The notes beneath the pieces were generated by a model that saw only the letters and a list, made by a program, of their open reading frames with translations, searched no databases and had not been told where the DNA came from. DNA of 64,000 nucleotides. Source: Pseudonocardiaceae bacterium YIM PH 21723. GTDB lineage: Bacteria; Actinomycetota; Actinomycetes; Mycobacteriales; Pseudonocardiaceae. Location: contig QZFT01000016.1 of assembly GCA_003600225.1 (NCBI GenBank), forward strand, positions 95,833 to 159,832. The letters run 5' to 3'. The position numbers and the translations under genes are program-made. Below are positions 26,852 to 35,664 of this stretch, piece by piece. Each line of letters opens with the position of its first letter. Positions within the stretch are counted from its first letter, which is position 1.

Positions 26852-28969
26852 CTACACCCCCGCCGCGGCCGCGATCATCGGCCGCAGTGTCCGGGTGTAC
26901 ACCGCGTTCAGGTGGTTGTCGTCCAGATATACCGGTACCCCGCCGACCACCGAGTAGCAGCGGTCGTGGTCGCAGAAGTAGTTCGTGAGATCCACCAGCC
27001 GGACGTTCGGATCCCGGCTCTCCCTGGCGGCCGTGGCCACGGCGTCCGGGGTGGTCGCCCGCGTGCGGTCCATGGCGCAGGCCAACGGATCGTCCGGGTT
27101 GAGGATGACGCAGTTCTTCGGCCGCAGGGTGCCCAGCGGCGGATCGGCCATCGCGAAGACCTTCGCTCCCGCCGCGGTCCACCGGCCCCAGTAGTGGTGC
27201 AGTCCCTCGCGGTACTGCTCCAGCTCGGAACGACCCGAGCCGTCGTCGGCCTTCTCGAACCGGGTGAAGGAGGCCGTGAACACGTAGGCCGGCTTCTCCT
27301 GGGCGATCTGCTCGGTGGCGTCCTCGCCGAACCGCATGCAGTGCTGTTTCTCCGACTCCGCCATGCCCTGCACATCGGTCTTGCCCCGGAACCGCACGTG
27401 CGCCAGTGGACAGCTGGGCTGGAAGTCGATCCGCAGGATCCAGTGCCGTTCCCTGGCCAGGTCGGCCAGCGCGGCCTGCCACTGCAACGCGTGGGAGTCA
27501 CCGATCAGCCATACCCGCGTGGCGCCCGGTTTGCCCTGGCTGTAATCGCAGGTGACCGGGGTCAGCGTGGTGCCTCTGGGCAGGTTGGACTCGTCCGGGC
27601 GACACCCCGACTGGATCAGCCAGTACCTGCTCGCCTCGGTCATGTTGACGTCGTTGGCCGGCCGGAACCTGTCGGCACACCTGCTCCCCTGCTTCAACGC
27701 GGCAGCACCGAAGCAGGGCTTGGCGGCCGCTTCCCGCTGCTCGACCTGTGCCTGCTCGGTGCGCATCTCCGCGCCCCAGGCCAGGCCGCTGCCGGTGAGC
27801 CCGGTGACCAGCATGCCCGCCACCATCGCCACCAGGGTGCGGCGCGAGCTGACGGTGAGCTTCGGCCAGCTCATCGCCCGGTCCTCCAGGTAGCGCTTCG
27901 ACAGCCAGGCCAGCACCAGCGCGAGCGCCAGCAGAGCCAGGCGGGCGTACCAGGTGAGCCGGGCGGACAGGGCGAACGGGCCGAGCACGATCAGCGGCCA
28001 GTGCCACAGGTACAGCGAGTAGCTGATGTCGCCGACCCACTGCACCGGTCGCCGGGCGGACAGCTTCTCGTGCCACAGCTCGCGGGGCTCGATGCCCGAG
28101 GCGATCACCAGGCCGGTGCCGAGGGTGGGCAGCAGCGCGGCATAACCCGGGAAGGCGGTGGTGTGGTCGAAGGCGACGGCCGCGATCAGGATCAGTGCGA
28201 AGCCGAGCAGGGAGGTCAGGTTCGCGACCAGCGCGGGCAGCACGATGCGGTGCGCGGCCAGGGCGATCCCGGCGCCGATGGCGAACTCCCACACCCGGGT
28301 CGGGGTGACGAAGTAGGCGGCGCTCTTCTCCGCCTCGGTGTAGTACACGCTGAACCACAGCGAGGCCCCGCCGATGAGGGCCACTCCGGCCCAGCCGATA
28401 CCGGGGATCCGGGTCCGGCGGCGCAGCCAGGCCAGGGCGATCAGCAGCAGTGGCCAGCACAGGTAGAACTGCTCCTCCACCGACAGCGACCAGTAGTGCT
28501 GGGCCATGGTGGCGGTGTCGCTCATCGCCGAGTAGTCGACCGCCTTGGCCGCCAGCAGCCAGTTCTCCCCGTACACCACGGCTGCGAGGGCCTCTGAGGC
28601 GTTGGAACCCCACAGCGAGTACGGCAGCAGCAGGACCGCGGCGATCAGGCTGAGCAGCAGCACGGTGAACGCGGCGGGCAGCAGCCGGCGCGCCCGGCGG
28701 GCATAGAACCGCACCAGACGGACCCGTCCGGTCGAGCGGATCTCCCGGCCCAGGTGCGAGCTGATCAGGAAGCCGGAGATGACGAAGAAGACGTCCACCC
28801 CGACGAAGCCACCGGTCAGGCGGGTGGGCCATAGGTGATTGAGCACCACGGCCAGCACCGCGATGGCACGCAGGGCCTGGATGTCCGGCCGGAATCCGGG
28901 TCGCCGTCCGGTGTTCGCGGGCCGATGAAGGGCAGGCTGATGCTCGGGAGCAACAGTCGTCGTACTCAC
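26852..28969 (-). CDS. Membrane acyltransferase 3 with C-terminal SGNH domain, copy 2
   Basis: This 705-residue tandem paralog of the preceding gene has long identical stretches in the membrane domain (for example LWPTRLTGGFVGVDVFFVIS and YYARRARRLLPAAF-type helices) and a more diverged SGNH domain with WLIGDSHALQW and DDNHLN. Both copies keep all visible catalytic residues, so both are probably active, with the divergence in the extracytoplasmic domain suggesting different acceptors. The GTG at 28969 is the start. The upstream region holds two hairpins that end the lipoprotein gene. Confidence 0.9.
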   Translation of the reverse strand: MSTTTVAPEHQPALHRPANTGRRPGFRPDIQALRAIAVLAVVLNHLWPTRLTGGFVGVDVFFVISGFLISSHLGREIRSTGRVRLVRFYARRARRLLPAAFTVLLLSLIAAVLLLPYSLWGSNASEALAAVVYGENWLLAAKAVDYSAMSDTATMAQHYWSLSVEEQFYLCWPLLLIALAWLRRRTRIPGIGWAGVALIGGASLWFSVYYTEAEKSAAYFVTPTRVWEFAIGAGIALAAHRIVLPALVANLTSLLGFALILIAAVAFDHTTAFPGYAALLPTLGTGLVIASGIEPRELWHEKLSARRPVQWVGDISYSLYLWHWPLIVLGPFALSARLTWYARLALLALALVLAWLSKRYLEDRAMSWPKLTVSSRRTLVAMVAGMLVTGLTGSGLAWGAEMRTEQAQVEQREAAAKPCFGAAALKQGSRCADRFRPANDVNMTEASRYWLIQSGCRPDESNLPRGTTLTPVTCDYSQGKPGATRVWLIGDSHALQWQAALADLARERHWILRIDFQPSCPLAHVRFRGKTDVQGMAESEKQHCMRFGEDATEQIAQEKPAYVFTASFTRFEKADDGSGRSELEQYREGLHHYWGRWTAAGAKVFAMADPPLGTLRPKNCVILNPDDPLACAMDRTRATTPDAVATAARESRDPNVRLVDLTNYFCDHDRCYSVVGGVPVYLDDNHLNAVYTRTLRPMIAAAAGV

Positions 28970-29115
28970 GTGATAAACCCCAGCGGGAGGTCGTGGAGCT
29001 GGTCCCCGGACGCCGAGGGGGCTCCGGCGCTGGGGTCAGCGTGCGCGGTCAGGCCTTGTTCCGGTTCGCACCCCGCTGACATACCCACGGGGCTGGGAGC
29101 CGCAAACCAAGAATT

Positions 29116-29152
29116 GGTGGCCGCCAGCTGTTCCGCTCAGCTGGCGGCCACC
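29116..29152 (-). terminator. Perfect 15-bp hairpin downstream of lipoprotein gene
   Basis: The arms 29116-29130 and 29138-29152 pair perfectly with a 7-nt loop. Together with the hairpin at 29158-29189 it forms a tandem terminator for the leftward lipoprotein gene. Confidence 0.75.
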
Positions 29153-29157
29153 ATGGT

Positions 29158-29189
29158 ATGCGCCCCTAGAGAGGGAGGGCGGGGCGCAT
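29158..29189 (-). terminator. 9-bp hairpin right after lipoprotein gene
   Basis: ATGCGCCCC (29158-29166) pairs with GGGGCGCAT (29181-29189), 17 bp past the leftward stop at 29206. Confidence 0.65.
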
Positions 29190-29205
29190 GGGGTCTGGGG
29201 TTCCG

Positions 29206-29676
29206 TCACCCCGTCTCGGTGCGCCGGTCCACAACGATCCTGCGGTCGTTGTGGGGGGCATCCAGCGCGACCTCGACGGGTGGGTAACGGAGATCCAGGG
29301 TGCAGGCCATCTTCTTTTCCGGGGAGGGCACCGTCTCTACCAGTACGATCTTGATCTCGGTCTGACTCTGGGATGCGAGATCGGCGCGAACCTTGCCGCA
29401 TCCACCTTCCTGCGCGTACAGACCGATCTTCTTACCGTTCTGAGTGGTCCACACCGGGGCGTCGCTCCCCAGTGTCGGATCGTTGCTGGTGATCTTGGAG
29501 TGATCGACCGGCTTGGCACCTACGGGAACCGTCTGCTGTCCTGGCGGCAACGAAGAAGCATCAGCTGCGTTCGATGGGGCAGGGCTGCTCGTGCTCGCGT
29601 TGCCGGATGTCTCACCACATCCGGACACCGAAAGCAGCACAGCTACGGCTGCGACAACCATTCCTAGGCGCTTCAC
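29206..29676 (-). CDS. Small lipoprotein of unknown function
   Basis: This 156-residue protein has a clear lipoprotein signal (MKRLGMVVAAVAVLLSVSGC, lipidated Cys at 20), then a disordered Ser/Ala/Pro-rich linker of about 40 residues and a compact domain of roughly 95 residues containing two further cysteines (GGCGKVRAD and KMACTLDL) that may form a disulfide. I recognise no family. It is expected on the outer face of the membrane. It is transcribed toward the acyltransferase genes but separated from them by two terminators. Confidence 0.75.
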   Translation of the reverse strand: MKRLGMVVAAVAVLLSVSGCGETSGNASTSSPAPSNAADASSLPPGQQTVPVGAKPVDHSKITSNDPTLGSDAPVWTTQNGKKIGLYAQEGGCGKVRADLASQSQTEIKIVLVETVPSPEKKMACTLDLRYPPVEVALDAPHNDRRIVVDRRTETG

Positions 29677-29840
29677 GATCGGTAAGACGGGAGCCGTTAC
29701 AGGGCCGGTTGCATTGGGATGGGGGAAATTCCAAGTTGCTCCGATCGGCGAACGTGATTAGTCCACTTCACCGACGGCGCATACGCCGTTCCGCAGCACC
29801 GGGGCCGGTCCGCCCATGTCACCGGGTCATGGAGCTGCCG

Positions 29841-30890
29841 TTACCTGCCGACGGCCTTGCGGTAGGCGGCCACATCGGCGGCCAGGGCGGCCAGGATCGC
29901 GGTCCAGTCCGGCCGCCACACGTCGACGCCCACCAGCAGGTGGTCCAGCTGTTCGACGGCCACGCCGTCACCGGGCACGTCGATGCGCACCGGGTGGGCG
30001 TACGCCTCGGTCGCGGTGCGCTGGACCTCCTCGGAGAGCAGGAATTCCAGCAGCCTGCGGCCGGCCGCCGCGTGCGGCGCGCCCTTGACCAGCCCGGCGA
30101 AATGCGGAATGGACATGGTGGCCTTCTTGCCGTCCGGACCGGCCGGGAAGAACAGCATGGTCTCCGGGCTGATGGTGCTGATCGCGGCGAGGCTCAGCTG
30201 CGTATCGCTGTTGGCCACCAGCAGATCGCCGTTGTTGACCTTGGGTTGCAGCGGGCTGGTGGCGCCGATCGGCCCGGCGTTGCTGGACTCCAGCTTCGCC
30301 AGATAGTCCCTGGCCCCCTGCGGGCCCAGCACATGCTGCAAGAGCAACAGCATCGCGGTGCCGTCGCCGGCCTGGCCCGGGGTGGAGTACTGCAGCTTCC
30401 CCTTGTACCTGGGGTCCAGTAGATCCGACCAGCCGTTCGGCGGCGGCGTGGCCTGGCGGGTGTTGTAGACCAGGCAGAAGAAGTTGTCCAGCACGGCGGT
30501 GAACCGCTGCCGCGGATCCCGCAGGCCCTCGGGCACGAATTCCCGGCCGGGGACCGAGTATTCGGCCAGCAGATCGGACTCGGCGGCTCGCTGCACGAAC
30601 GGCGGCAGCGTGATCAGCACGTCCGCGGTGGGGGCGGACCGTTCCCGTTGCAGGCGATCCACGATCTCACCGGATCCGGCCTTGACCGGTGGGGCGACCT
30701 TGATCCCGGTCTTCCGCTCGAACTCGGCGAACTTCGCGGTGTACCACTCGCCGAGGCCGTCGGCGGTGTACACGGTGACCCCGGCGCCGGAGCCGGAGTC
30801 ACGGAGAGAGGCGGTGGAACCGGCGCCGCAGCCGGTCACCGCCAGGAACGCCACCGCACACAGCGCGGTGACAAAGGGGTGTACGCGCAC
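29841..30890 (-). CDS. Extracellular solute-binding lipoprotein, iron(III)/2-aminoethylphosphonate type
   Basis: This protein of about 349 residues has a lipobox (FLAVTGC) followed by a periplasmic-binding-protein fold of the cluster that includes iron(III), sulfate and 2-aminoethylphosphonate receptors (VTVYTADGLGEWYTAKFAEF; FFCLVYNTRQATPPPNGWSDL; GKLQYSTPGQAGDGTAM). The last elements resemble phosphonate receptor PhnS. No permease or ATPase gene is adjacent, so it is an orphan receptor here. The GTG at 30890 gives a compact signal; an ATG at 30920 is an alternative. It lies directly downstream of a GntR regulator, with an inverted repeat between them. Confidence 0.8.
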   Translation of the reverse strand: MRVHPFVTALCAVAFLAVTGCGAGSTASLRDSGSGAGVTVYTADGLGEWYTAKFAEFERKTGIKVAPPVKAGSGEIVDRLQRERSAPTADVLITLPPFVQRAAESDLLAEYSVPGREFVPEGLRDPRQRFTAVLDNFFCLVYNTRQATPPPNGWSDLLDPRYKGKLQYSTPGQAGDGTAMLLLLQHVLGPQGARDYLAKLESSNAGPIGATSPLQPKVNNGDLLVANSDTQLSLAAISTISPETMLFFPAGPDGKKATMSIPHFAGLVKGAPHAAAGRRLLEFLLSEEVQRTATEAYAHPVRIDVPGDGVAVEQLDHLLVGVDVWRPDWTAILAALAADVAAYRKAVGR

Positions 30891-30944
30891 TGGCAAACCG
30901 TGCGTTGTCCAGGTGTCCATCCATCAACGGATAGATGGACTACA

Positions 30945-30967
30945 GGTAAACGCTCTCCACGTTTACC
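30945..30967. promoter_or_regulatory. Inverted repeat in promoter of solute-binding protein gene
   Basis: GGTAAACG (30945-30952) and CGTTTACC (30960-30967) are perfect 8-bp arms around a 7-nt spacer. The repeat lies in the 100-bp gap between the GntR gene stop and the receptor start, where an operator for the GntR protein would be expected. A second looser dyad (GTCCATC...GATGGAC, 30915-30940) overlaps the alternative start. Confidence 0.5.
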
Positions 30968-31019
30968 AGTGACTTCAACGATATGCGGCCGAATGGGCTA
31001 ATGAACTACAGGTTTCGTG

Positions 31020-31799
31020 CTATGTCTGCCCGTCCACCCGCATCTTCGTCATGAAGCTGAACCGGTCGCCGCGGTACAACGACCGGGCGCGCTCGATCGG
31101 AACGCCGTCGGGGTCATAGGAGACGCGGTGCAGCAACAGCATCGGCAGCGCCGGATTGGTGCCGATGAGCAAGGCCTCCCTCGGGGTGGCGAGCACCGTC
31201 TCCACCAGCTCCTCGGCCTCGGCGAACACGACGCCGAACTGCTCCAGGCAGGTGTGCAGCGAGGTGTCCGGGTCCAGCACGTCCGCCACGGTCGGGAACC
31301 GCTTGCCGGAGAGGTAGATCGACTCCAGGCCGATCCGCTCACCGTCGGCCAGCAGCACTCGTTCCAGGTGGACCACCGGATCCCCGGCAGGGATGTGCAG
31401 TTCCACGGCCAAGGACTCGTCGGCGGCCAGGTGTTCCAGGCTGATGATGTCCCTGCCCGGCCGGACGCCCTGTCTGCGCATGCCTGCCGAGTAGCTGAAC
31501 AGCGCGAGTGGCTGCACCAGTTTGGGTGGGGCCACGTAGGTTCCCCGGCCCTGGCGGCGGAGCACCTTGCCTTCCAGGACCAGTTCGCCGACGGCCTGGC
31601 GGAGGGTGACCCGGGAGACGCCGAATCGCTCGGCGAGTTCCCGCTCGGGCGGCAGTAAGGCCCCCTCACCGAGTTCGGCGAGCAGGTCCGCCAGCCGCGT
31701 CTTCACGGCGTAGTAGCGAGGAACGCGCCCGTGGTCGGGGATGCCAGCACGAACCGGATCTGCGGCTCGCTGCTGGGGAACATGGTGATTGACCGGCAC
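31020..31799 (-). CDS. GntR-family regulator, HutC/UTRA type
   Basis: This protein of about 259 residues has an N-terminal winged helix (LPPERELAERFGVSRVTLRQAVGELVLEGKVLRRQGRGTYV in three helices and a wing) and a C-terminal UTRA ligand-binding domain (from about ISLEHLAADESLAVELH to SLYRGDRFSF). UTRA regulators sense small ligands, often the substrate of the neighbouring transporter. It is upstream of, and codirectional with, the phosphonate-type receptor gene, which it probably controls. The GTG at 31799 is chosen, with a TTG at 31847 also possible. Confidence 0.87.
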   Translation of the reverse strand: MPVNHHVPQQRAADPVRAGIPDHGRVPRYYAVKTRLADLLAELGEGALLPPERELAERFGVSRVTLRQAVGELVLEGKVLRRQGRGTYVAPPKLVQPLALFSYSAGMRRQGVRPGRDIISLEHLAADESLAVELHIPAGDPVVHLERVLLADGERIGLESIYLSGKRFPTVADVLDPDTSLHTCLEQFGVVFAEAEELVETVLATPREALLIGTNPALPMLLLHRVSYDPDGVPIERARSLYRGDRFSFMTKMRVDGQT

Positions 31800-31932
31800 G
31801 TCAGGCGAGCTTAGGTGGGCGAGGTGACGGTGAATGCCCGAAAGCAATCAAGTGCACTCGGGTGAGCGCGGTGATTAGTCCGGTCAGCCGAACACCATCG
31901 GCCTATCGCTACGCAAAAGATCGATCGGGGCG

Positions 31933-34434
31933 TCAGCCGAGCCGGCGTGGCCCGCCATCGCTGCGCGAGGGCTGGGGGCCGATGGTCATCGTCGCCCCGG
32001 TGACCAGACAGCCGTCGGCGGTGGCCAGCACCGGATCCAGGGTCAGCGACCGCACCTCGGGAAGGTCCTCGGCCAGCGCGGCCACCCGGTGCACCAGATC
32101 CTCCAGGGCCGCGATGTCGGCGGGCTGACCGCCGCGGTACCCGGTGAGCAACGGGGCCGCCCGCGGCGCCTGCACCAGTTCGGCGACGTCCACATCGGAC
32201 AGTGGGATCGCCCGGTAGGCCAGGTCGCCGACCAGTTCGCTGATCACCCCGGCCAGGCCGAAGGAGACCAGGGTGCCGAAGGACGGGTCGTCCTGCAGGC
32301 CGATCACGCAGGAGATCGCGTCGGCGGCGACGGCGTCGGTGATCTCGCCCGCCGGGTGCACCCGGATGCCGTAGCAGTCCAGCAACGCGCTGACCTGGCC
32401 CGGTGACAGCAGCTGGGTGGGCTCGCCGTGCCGCCGATGCTGGGTCATCAGCTCGTCCATCAGGGCATGTGCGTCCTGCCCCCGGATGCCGGACGGGTCG
32501 GTGAACTCGCCCAGCGGCGCCGCCCGCCAGGCCTGGTAGCGGGTGGCCCTGGCCAGCGCCACCACCGCCCGCTCCGGGCTCGGGTAGGACGGGATAGAGC
32601 CGCGGCCCGGCATGCCCTGGTCGTCCAGCACGGCCAGCTCCGCGGGCACGCCCTCGGCCGCCAGGAAGGTGGACACCACAGGCTTGTCGTGCCCGGCTTC
32701 CAGCACCGCCTCGCGCAGTGCCCTGGCGTAGGCGGTGCCCGGGATGGCCAGGGGCGGTACGAACACGGCGACCAGGGAGTCCACATCCGGCCGGGAGGCC
32801 GCCGCACGCACGGCGGCGGCGAACTCCTCGGGCGCGGTCTGGCTGCCCACGTCCACCGGATCACCGGCGAGGGTGAGGCCTTCGGAGATCACGGCGTCGG
32901 CGGCGAGCACGCCGAGGGCGCTGGAGTTACCCACGATGGCGACCCGGTCGCCGGTGGGCAGCGGCTGGTAGGCGAGCACCAGCGCCGCGTCGAAGAGCTG
33001 GGCGATGGAGTCCACCCGGATGGCGCCCGCCTGCTCGAACAGGGCGGCCACACTGGATTCGGACATCTTCGCCGCGTTGGCGGCCAGGCCCCGCCGGACC
33101 CCGTACCGGCCGGACTTCACCACGATCACCGGTTTGCTGCGGCCCAGCCGCCGGGCCAGCCGGGCGAACTTGCGCGGGTTGCCGAAGGACTCCAGATACA
33201 GCAGCACCACGTCGGTGGCCGGATCCGTCTCCCAGTACTGCAGCAGGTCGTTGCCGGACACGTCGGCCCGGTTGCCCGCCGAGACGAAGGTGGACAGCCC
33301 GAGACCACGCTCGGCGGCCTGGGCGAGGATCGCCACGCCGAGGGCGCCGGACTGGCAGAAGAAGCCCACCCGGCCCGGTCCGGGCAGCATCGGTGCGAGG
33401 GTGGCGTTGAGCCGCACCGCCGGACTGCGGTTCACCACCCCGAGCGCGTTGGGGCCGACCACCCGCATGCCGTGCGCCCTGGCCTCCGCGACCAGCCTGC
33501 GCTGGGCGAGGTCACCGCTCTCCCCCGCCTCCGCGTAACCGGAGCTGACCACCACCAGGGCCTTGACGCCCTTGGCCAGACAGGCGTCCATCACCTCGTC
33601 GACGCCGGCCGCCGGTACGGCCACCACGGCGAGGTCGACCTGGTCCGGGATGTCCAGCACCGACGGGTAGGCCCGGACGCCCCGTACGGAACGGTGTTCG
33701 GCGTTGACCGGGTACACCGGCCCGTGGAAGTCGGCGGCCAGGAGGTTGGTCAGTACGGCGTGGCCGATCTTGGTGTGATCAGTGGACGCGCCGATCACCG
33801 CGACGGAGCGGGGATGCAGCACGTTGTGCATGCTGCGTGCCTCCGCGGCCTGTTCGCGGGCCCTGGCGACGGCGAGGGAACGCTCGTTGGGTTCGATGGC
33901 GAACTCCAGGTGCAGCACGCCGTCCTCGAGTTCGCGGCTGATCTGGTAGCCGGCGTCCCGGAACACCCGCACCATGCCGACGTTCTCCGCGAGCACCTCG
34001 GCCTCGAAGCGGCGCAGGCCGTGCTCCCTGGCCGCGGCGGCGAGGTGCTCGAGCAGGATCGAGCCGAGCCCGCGGCCCTGGTGGGCGTCGGAGACCACCA
34101 GGGAGACCTCGGCGGACTGCCTGGCCTTGAGGGTCTCGTAGCGGCCGACGCCGATGATGTCGTCGCCGAGCAGCGCGATCAACGCGACCCGTTTGTGGTG
34201 ATCCAGGATGGTGAAGCGGTCCAGGTCGCGTTTCGGGATGCGTGGGTACGCGCCGAAGAACCGGAAGTACACCGTGCGCGAGGACAGACCGGCGTGGAAG
34301 GTGACGAGCCGTTCGGCGTCGTCCGGGGTGATCGGCCGGATGTGCACGGTGCCACCGTCGGCCAGTACGACGTCGGCCTCCCAGCGGCGGGGATAGTCGT
34401 ACGGGTCGAACGGCAACTCAGTCTCGAGGGTCAT
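31933..34434 (-). CDS. Pat-type protein lysine acetyltransferase: GNAT fused to ADP-forming acyl-CoA synthetase-like domain
   Basis: This 833-residue protein has an N-terminal GNAT domain (about 1-175; acetyl-CoA motif HQGRGLGSILLEHL) followed by a CoA-binding Rossmann domain (VAVIGASTDHTKIGHAVL), succinyl-CoA-synthetase-like domains (CQSGALGVAIL; SAGNRADVSGNDLL) and a shortened ATP-grasp-like tail. This GNAT-first order is that described for Streptomyces lividans PatA, which acetylates acyl-CoA synthetases. The active-site His of true ADP-forming synthetases (SHTGA type) is missing: the aligned stretch reads AANAAKMSESS. The synthetase part is therefore probably a ligand-sensing regulator. 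The ATG overlaps the acuC stop by 17 bp. Confidence 0.9.
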   Translation of the reverse strand: MTLETELPFDPYDYPRRWEADVVLADGGTVHIRPITPDDAERLVTFHAGLSSRTVYFRFFGAYPRIPKRDLDRFTILDHHKRVALIALLGDDIIGVGRYETLKARQSAEVSLVVSDAHQGRGLGSILLEHLAAAAREHGLRRFEAEVLAENVGMVRVFRDAGYQISRELEDGVLHLEFAIEPNERSLAVARAREQAAEARSMHNVLHPRSVAVIGASTDHTKIGHAVLTNLLAADFHGPVYPVNAEHRSVRGVRAYPSVLDIPDQVDLAVVAVPAAGVDEVMDACLAKGVKALVVVSSGYAEAGESGDLAQRRLVAEARAHGMRVVGPNALGVVNRSPAVRLNATLAPMLPGPGRVGFFCQSGALGVAILAQAAERGLGLSTFVSAGNRADVSGNDLLQYWETDPATDVVLLYLESFGNPRKFARLARRLGRSKPVIVVKSGRYGVRRGLAANAAKMSESSVAALFEQAGAIRVDSIAQLFDAALVLAYQPLPTGDRVAIVGNSSALGVLAADAVISEGLTLAGDPVDVGSQTAPEEFAAAVRAAASRPDVDSLVAVFVPPLAIPGTAYARALREAVLEAGHDKPVVSTFLAAEGVPAELAVLDDQGMPGRGSIPSYPSPERAVVALARATRYQAWRAAPLGEFTDPSGIRGQDAHALMDELMTQHRRHGEPTQLLSPGQVSALLDCYGIRVHPAGEITDAVAADAISCVIGLQDDPSFGTLVSFGLAGVISELVGDLAYRAIPLSDVDVAELVQAPRAAPLLTGYRGGQPADIAALEDLVHRVAALAEDLPEVRSLTLDPVLATADGCLVTGATMTIGPQPSRSDGGPRRLG

Positions 34435-35596
34435 CCGGATCCAGCCCATGGAGGGGGAACACCGCGCGCCGAGTCTCTCCGATGGCGCGGTCGACGCCAT
34501 CCTCGCACGCACCCTGCCACGGCCGATACTCGGCGGAACCGCCATCGGTGAGCGAGGACGGCACCGCTGCTCCGGGGAACATCCGGGCGGCGTAGGTGGT
34601 CCAGTCGCCGGGCGTGGGAGTGTTCGGATCCAGGTCCTCGTCCAGCACGGTCGCCAGCAGGTGGGTCCACGAGCGTGGGACCACCCGCAGCAGGGAGTAC
34701 CCGCCGCCACCCAGGGCCAGCCACTTCGCGTCCAACCTGGTGATCAGGTCGCGCAGCGCCTGGTAGGTGGCCCGGTGGCCGTCCACGGTCAGTTCCAGGT
34801 CGGCCAGGGGGTCGTGTCGATGGGTGTCGGCTCCGCACTGGGTGACGACGACCTGGGGCCGGAAGGATTCCAGTACCGACGGCACCACGGCGTGGAAGGC
34901 TCGCAGCCAGCCCGCGTCTCCGGTCCCCGGTGGCAGGGCGATGTTGACCGCGCTGCCCTCGGCTCCCGCCTCGCCCACCTCGTGCGGGTATCCGGTGCCG
35001 GGCCACAGGGTGTGCGGGTGCTGGTGCAGGGAGACCGTCAGCACCCTGGGGTCGGCGTAGAAGGAGGCCTGCACGCCATCGCCGTGGTGCACGTCCACGT
35101 CGATGTAGGCGATACGTTCCACCCCGTGGGCCAGCAGCCACGCGATGGCCACCGAGCAGTCGTTGTAGACGCAGAATCCGGCCGCGCGGTCCGGCATAGC
35201 GTGGTGCAGGCCGCCGCCGATGTTGATCGCCCGATCCGCCTGGCCACTGTGCAGCAGGCGCGCGGCGGCCACCGATCCACCGGCCACCAGGGAGGCGGCC
35301 TCGTGCATCCCGATGAACACCGGATTGTCCGGCGTGCCCAGGCCGTGCCCGCAGTTCCAGGCATGACCGTCGACGGATGCCTCCGCCACGGCGTCGACGT
35401 AGTCCTCGCGGTGCACCGCGAGGAGATCCGCCCGGGAGGCGGGTTCCGGTGAGACCGGCTGGACCCCGTCCAGCACGCCGAGCTCGGTCGCCAGGCGCAT
35501 GGTGAGGTCCAGCCGCACAGGATTGAGCGGGTGATCGTCACTGAGTTTGTAGTCAAGCAGACGGTCATCCCAGACCACGGCGGTACGTGTGCCCAT
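34418..35596 (-). CDS. acuC: AcuC-type lysine deacetylase
   Basis: This 392-residue zinc-dependent deacetylase belongs to the histone deacetylase/acetoin utilisation family. Active-site landmarks are HHAMPDRAAGFCVYND (131-146, tandem catalytic histidines), IDVDVHHGDG (165-174, zinc ligands Asp and His) and the downstream GADTHRHDPL with the third ligand. In Bacillus, AcuC reverses acetylation of acetyl-CoA synthetase. Here its gene overlaps that of the putative acetyltransferase, so the opposing enzymes are made from one message. It is the first gene of the operon. Confidence 0.93.
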   Translation of the reverse strand: MGTRTAVVWDDRLLDYKLSDDHPLNPVRLDLTMRLATELGVLDGVQPVSPEPASRADLLAVHREDYVDAVAEASVDGHAWNCGHGLGTPDNPVFIGMHEAASLVAGGSVAAARLLHSGQADRAINIGGGLHHAMPDRAAGFCVYNDCSVAIAWLLAHGVERIAYIDVDVHHGDGVQASFYADPRVLTVSLHQHPHTLWPGTGYPHEVGEAGAEGSAVNIALPPGTGDAGWLRAFHAVVPSVLESFRPQVVVTQCGADTHRHDPLADLELTVDGHRATYQALRDLITRLDAKWLALGGGGYSLLRVVPRSWTHLLATVLDEDLDPNTPTPGDWTTYAARMFPGAAVPSSLTDGGSAEYRPWQGACEDGVDRAIGETRRAVFPLHGLDPDDPRD

Positions 35597-35664
35597 GAGG
35601 CGAACGTACCGTCTGCACGTGCAGATGGCTGCGCACCAGCACGGTATTTTTTATTTACCGCAGC

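Noticed and set aside
32428..34551. Long open frame (about 700 codons) antisense to the Pat-type acetyltransferase
   Set aside because: The opposite strand has clear GNAT and CoA-binding motifs; this frame is Gly/His/Val/Arg-biased and is caused by third-position GC.
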